DNA of 64,000 nucleotides, from positions 62,001 through 126,000 of the forward strand of contig CBDFNK010000018.1 in NCBI GenBank assembly GCA_965250205.1, written 5' to 3'. The notes beneath the pieces are model-generated. The model made no database searches, had not been told where the DNA came from, and saw nothing but the letters and a program-made list of their open reading frames with translations. Positions 61,102 through 64,000 of this stretch are shown one piece after another; position 1 is the first letter of the stretch, and every line of letters starts with the position of its first letter. A program made the translations under genes and the position numbers. This DNA comes from JAHZKN01 sp965250205 (GTDB lineage: Bacteria; Pseudomonadota; Alphaproteobacteria; Rhizobiales; Hyphomicrobiaceae).

Positions 61102-64000
61102 ATGGCTAAAACACCGACGTCGACCAAAAAATCCCGCGCCAAGAGTGCCCGCCCTGATACCAAGACCATTCACGTGCGCGGCGCGCGTGAGCACAATCTG
61201 AAATCGGTCAACCTGGAAATCCCGCGCGACGCGTTGGTGGTCTTCACCGGCCTTTCAGGCTCGGGAAAATCGTCCCTCGCATTCGATACCATTTATGCCG
61301 AAGGTCAGCGTCGTTATGTGGAAAGTTTGTCGGCCTACGCGCGCCAATTCCTGGAGATGATGCAAAAGCCGGACGTCGACCATATTGATGGCCTGTCACC
61401 TGCGATTTCGATTGAACAAAAAACCACATCCAAGAATCCGCGCTCAACTGTCGGCACCGTAACAGAGATATACGACTACTTGCGCCTGCTTTTTGCGCGT
61501 GTTGGCGTGCCCTACTCGCCGGCAACCGGCCTGCCGATTGAAAGTCAAACCGTCACCCAGATGGTCGACCGTGTATTAGCGCTGGAAGAAGGCACCAGGC
61601 TTTATCTCTTGGCCCCTGTCGTCAGGGGGCGCAAAGGCGAATACCGCAAAGAACTGGCCGAGTGGCAAAAGGCCGGCTACCAGCGCGTCAAAATCGATGG
61701 CGAATTTTACGAAATTCCCGATGCACCGAAGCTTGATAAAAAATACAAGCATGACATTGACGTTGTTCTCGATCGCATCGTGGTGCGCGGCAACATCGCC
61801 ACACGGCTGGCCGATAGCTTTGAAGCGGCACTTAAACTGGCGGATGGTCTTGCCATTGCAGAGTTTGCCGACAAGCCGTTGTCAAAAACCAAAACCAAAG
61901 GCGCGCACAAATCCAAAAACGAAACGCATGAACGCATTGTATTTTCCGAACGCTTTGCCTGTCCCATTTCTGGCTTCACTATTGATGAAATCGAACCGCG
62001 CCTGTTTTCCTTCAACGCGCCCGCCGGTGCCTGCCCGACGTGTGACGGCCTGGGCACCGAATTACAGTTTGAACCTGACCTTGTCGTGCCAGACGCCAGC
62101 CGCAGTCTTGCTGAAGGCGCGATTTACCCATGGGCCAAATCAGGCACCGCATCGCCTTATTATGAGCAAACGCTTGATAGCCTCGCCAAACACTACAAAG
62201 TGTCGACCAACAAACCCTGGGAGCGCCTGCCCAGCCATGTCCAGCTGGCACTGCTCTATGGGTCAGGCGATGAAGACATCACTTTCACCTACTATGATGG
62301 CGTCCGAGACTACGACACGGTCAAACCGTTTGAAGGCGTCATTGGCAACATTGAGCGGCGCTGGCGCGAAACCGATAGCGACTGGGTGCGTGAAGAACTA
62401 TCGCGCTATCAAGGCGCGCACGCTTGTGATGCCTGCGGCGGTTATCGCCTCAAACCGCAAGCGCTGGCGGTGAAGGTTGGCGAAAAACACATCGGCGAAG
62501 TCGGCGACCTCTCAATCCAAGCGGCCAACCAATGGTTTGCTGATGTTCCGAAAACATTTACCAAGAAGCAAATCACCATTGCCACGCGCATCTTGAAAGA
62601 AATTCGCGAGCGCTTGCAGTTTCTCAACGATGTCGGCCTGCAATACCTGACGTTATCGCGCGCATCGGGCACGCTGTCGGGTGGGGAAAGCCAACGCATT
62701 CGCTTGGCTTCACAAATTGGCTCCGGGTTGACCGGCGTGCTCTATGTCTTGGATGAACCGTCAATTGGTTTGCACCAACGTGACAATGAGCGTCTACTTG
62801 AAACGTTGAAACATCTGCGCGACCTCGGCAATACGGTGATTGTTGTCGAACACGATGAAGATGCAATCCTGGCGGCTGATCATGTTGTCGATATTGGACC
62901 GGGCGCGGGCATCCATGGTGGTGAGATTGTTGCAGCGGGCACACCTGATGAGGTGATGGCAACCAAGACAAGCCTGACCGGACAATATCTCACCGGCGAA
63001 CAGCAAATTGCGTTGCCCGCAAAGCGACGAAGCCCGCAAAAAGGCAAGGCGCTGAAAGTTGTCGGCGCTGAAGGCAATAATCTCAAAAACGTGTCGGCTG
63101 AAATTCCACTAGGACTCTTGACCTGCATCACAGGCGTTTCAGGCGGCGGCAAATCCACACTGCTGATCGACACCATTTACAAGGCCGTAGCCCGACGCCT
63201 CTCCAACGCACGCGCAAACCCGGCCCCACATGACCGCATCTTAGGGCTGGAACACCTCGACAAAGTCATCGACATTGATCAATCGCCAATTGGGCGCACG
63301 CCGCGTTCCAATCCAGCCACCTACACCGGTGCCTTCACGCCCATGCGCGAATGGTTTACCGGTCTGCCGGATAGCCAAACACGCGGTTATGCACCAGGGC
63401 GCTTTTCGTTCAACGTCAAAGGTGGCAGGTGCGAATCCTGCAAAGGCGATGGCGTCATCAAAATCGAAATGCACTTTTTGCCCGATGTCTACGTCACCTG
63501 CGACCAATGCCACGGCAAGCGCTACAATCGCGAAACGTTGGAAGTCAAATTCAAAGACAAGTCAATTGCCGACGTGCTCGACATGACGGTTGAGGAGGGT
63601 GCTGAGTTCTTCAAGGCCGTGCCCTCCATCCGCGACAAACTTGAGACCTTAGCCCGCGTCGGTCTTGGCTATATCCACATCGGCCAACAGGCAACAACGC
63701 TTTCAGGCGGCGAAGCCCAGCGCATCAAGCTCTCCAAGGAGTTGTCGCGACGCGCAACGGGACGCACGCTTTATATTCTCGATGAACCGACCACCGGCTT
63801 GCACTTCCACGATGTTGCAAAACTGTTAGAGGTCTTGCATCAGCTCGCCGAAGCGGGAAATACCGTGGTGGTGATTGAGCACAATCTGGAAGTCATCAAA
63901 ACCGCCGACTGGATTATTGACTTAGGACCTGAAGGCGGCGATGGCGGTGGTGAAATTGTAGCTACTGGCACGCCGGAAGACGTGGCACGGGTGAAGGGCA
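61102..64000 (+). CDS. uvrA: Excinuclease ABC subunit A, 3' end cut by the window
   Basis: The damage-recognition ATPase of nucleotide excision repair. The frame starts MAKTPTSTKKSRAKSARPDT and continues KTIHVRGAREHNLKSVNLEI. Walker A GLSGSGKSS and a second GVSGGGKST are present, with zinc-finger Cys in CPTCDGLG and CESCKGDG...CDQCHGKRY. Signature LSGGESQRIRLASQIGSG, LDEPSIGLHQRDNERL, LSGGEAQRIKL and LDEPTTGLHFHDV follow. It is open to the right edge (966 codons) and close to its natural end. No frameshift was detected. Confidence 0.96.
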   Translation, partial: MAKTPTSTKKSRAKSARPDTKTIHVRGAREHNLKSVNLEIPRDALVVFTGLSGSGKSSLAFDTIYAEGQRRYVESLSAYARQFLEMMQKPDVDHIDGLSPAISIEQKTTSKNPRSTVGTVTEIYDYLRLLFARVGVPYSPATGLPIESQTVTQMVDRVLALEEGTRLYLLAPVVRGRKGEYRKELAEWQKAGYQRVKIDGEFYEIPDAPKLDKKYKHDIDVVLDRIVVRGNIATRLADSFEAALKLADGLAIAEFADKPLSKTKTKGAHKSKNETHERIVFSERFACPISGFTIDEIEPRLFSFNAPAGACPTCDGLGTELQFEPDLVVPDASRSLAEGAIYPWAKSGTASPYYEQTLDSLAKHYKVSTNKPWERLPSHVQLALLYGSGDEDITFTYYDGVRDYDTVKPFEGVIGNIERRWRETDSDWVREELSRYQGAHACDACGGYRLKPQALAVKVGEKHIGEVGDLSIQAANQWFADVPKTFTKKQITIATRILKEIRERLQFLNDVGLQYLTLSRASGTLSGGESQRIRLASQIGSGLTGVLYVLDEPSIGLHQRDNERLLETLKHLRDLGNTVIVVEHDEDAILAADHVVDIGPGAGIHGGEIVAAGTPDEVMATKTSLTGQYLTGEQQIALPAKRRSPQKGKALKVVGAEGNNLKNVSAEIPLGLLTCITGVSGGGKSTLLIDTIYKAVARRLSNARANPAPHDRILGLEHLDKVIDIDQSPIGRTPRSNPATYTGAFTPMREWFTGLPDSQTRGYAPGRFSFNVKGGRCESCKGDGVIKIEMHFLPDVYVTCDQCHGKRYNRETLEVKFKDKSIADVLDMTVEEGAEFFKAVPSIRDKLETLARVGLGYIHIGQQATTLSGGEAQRIKLSKELSRRATGRTLYILDEPTTGLHFHDVAKLLEVLHQLAEAGNTVVVIEHNLEVIKTADWIIDLGPEGGDGGGEIVATGTPEDVARVKG

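Overview
The window comes from an alphaproteobacterial chromosome, most likely Hyphomicrobiales. The right third has a conserved backbone on the minus strand, gyrA - coaD - two cyclophilins - queA - tgt, with ssb and uvrA close by. Palindromic intergenic elements of the kind seen in that order also occur. Taxonomy is inferred from gene order and repeats only.

Bases 732-39782 are one integrated element in the 3' end of a tRNA-Lys(TTT) gene. A 49-bp direct repeat (732-780 and 39734-39782) duplicates the 3' part of the tRNA. A P4-type tyrosine integrase (931-2091) sits just inside the left end. Paired GTTCGCCAT motifs inside both ends look like integrase arm sites. The element carries a mobilization set (TraG/VirD4-type coupling protein, RHH accessory protein, relaxase) but no mating-pair genes. 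It also carries a plasmid-type replicon (Rep_3 initiator, five 22-bp iterons, ParA and an RHH partner). It is best read as a mobilizable, plasmid-derived integrative element. An excisionase-like gene to the left of the left end suggests a second element stacked at the same tRNA.

Cargo includes: (1) a minus-strand operon from about 15400 to 5006 encoding a secreted multicopper oxidase, a small unknown protein, a secreted tyrosinase with HEAT-like repeats, another small protein, a Ycf48/BNR-like protein, a B12-type radical SAM RiPP-maturation enzyme, and last a 402-residue protein with six near-identical 51-residue repeats full of [AV]V[YF]P motifs. I propose that the repeat protein is a multi-core substrate modified by the radical SAM enzyme and perhaps by the copper oxidases. 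This is the most unusual system here. (2) A three-gene, translationally coupled operon (26471-29317): XRE-ASCH, PIN-GNAT-ASCH/EVE and a P-loop kinase-like protein, a likely toxin-antitoxin or defence unit. (3) An AT-rich block next to the right end (35572-39228): solute symporter-like protein, PLP fold-type-II-like protein, an unknown protein and an ion-channel-like protein. (4) A Fic protein with a dense operator array. (5) A nucleotidyltransferase, a DNA methyltransferase-like protein, a serine recombinase and remnants of an IS91-associated integrase.

To the right of the tRNA lie an EamA transporter, tgt, queA, a Cys-rich exported protein, two cyclophilins, coaD, gyrA, a PRC-barrel protein, a CDF transporter, ssb, a membrane pentapeptide-repeat protein, a RhuM-like protein, a YkgJ-type protein, a GST-like protein, a chromate transporter, a Sel1-like protein and uvrA, which runs off the right edge.

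A caution on quality: gyrA, which is essential, carries a single-base frameshift. Several island genes (tyrosinase, multicopper oxidase, an AlpA-like gene, small membrane genes, a UPF0149 fragment) also have one-base shifts. Some or all may be sequencing or assembly indels rather than decay.
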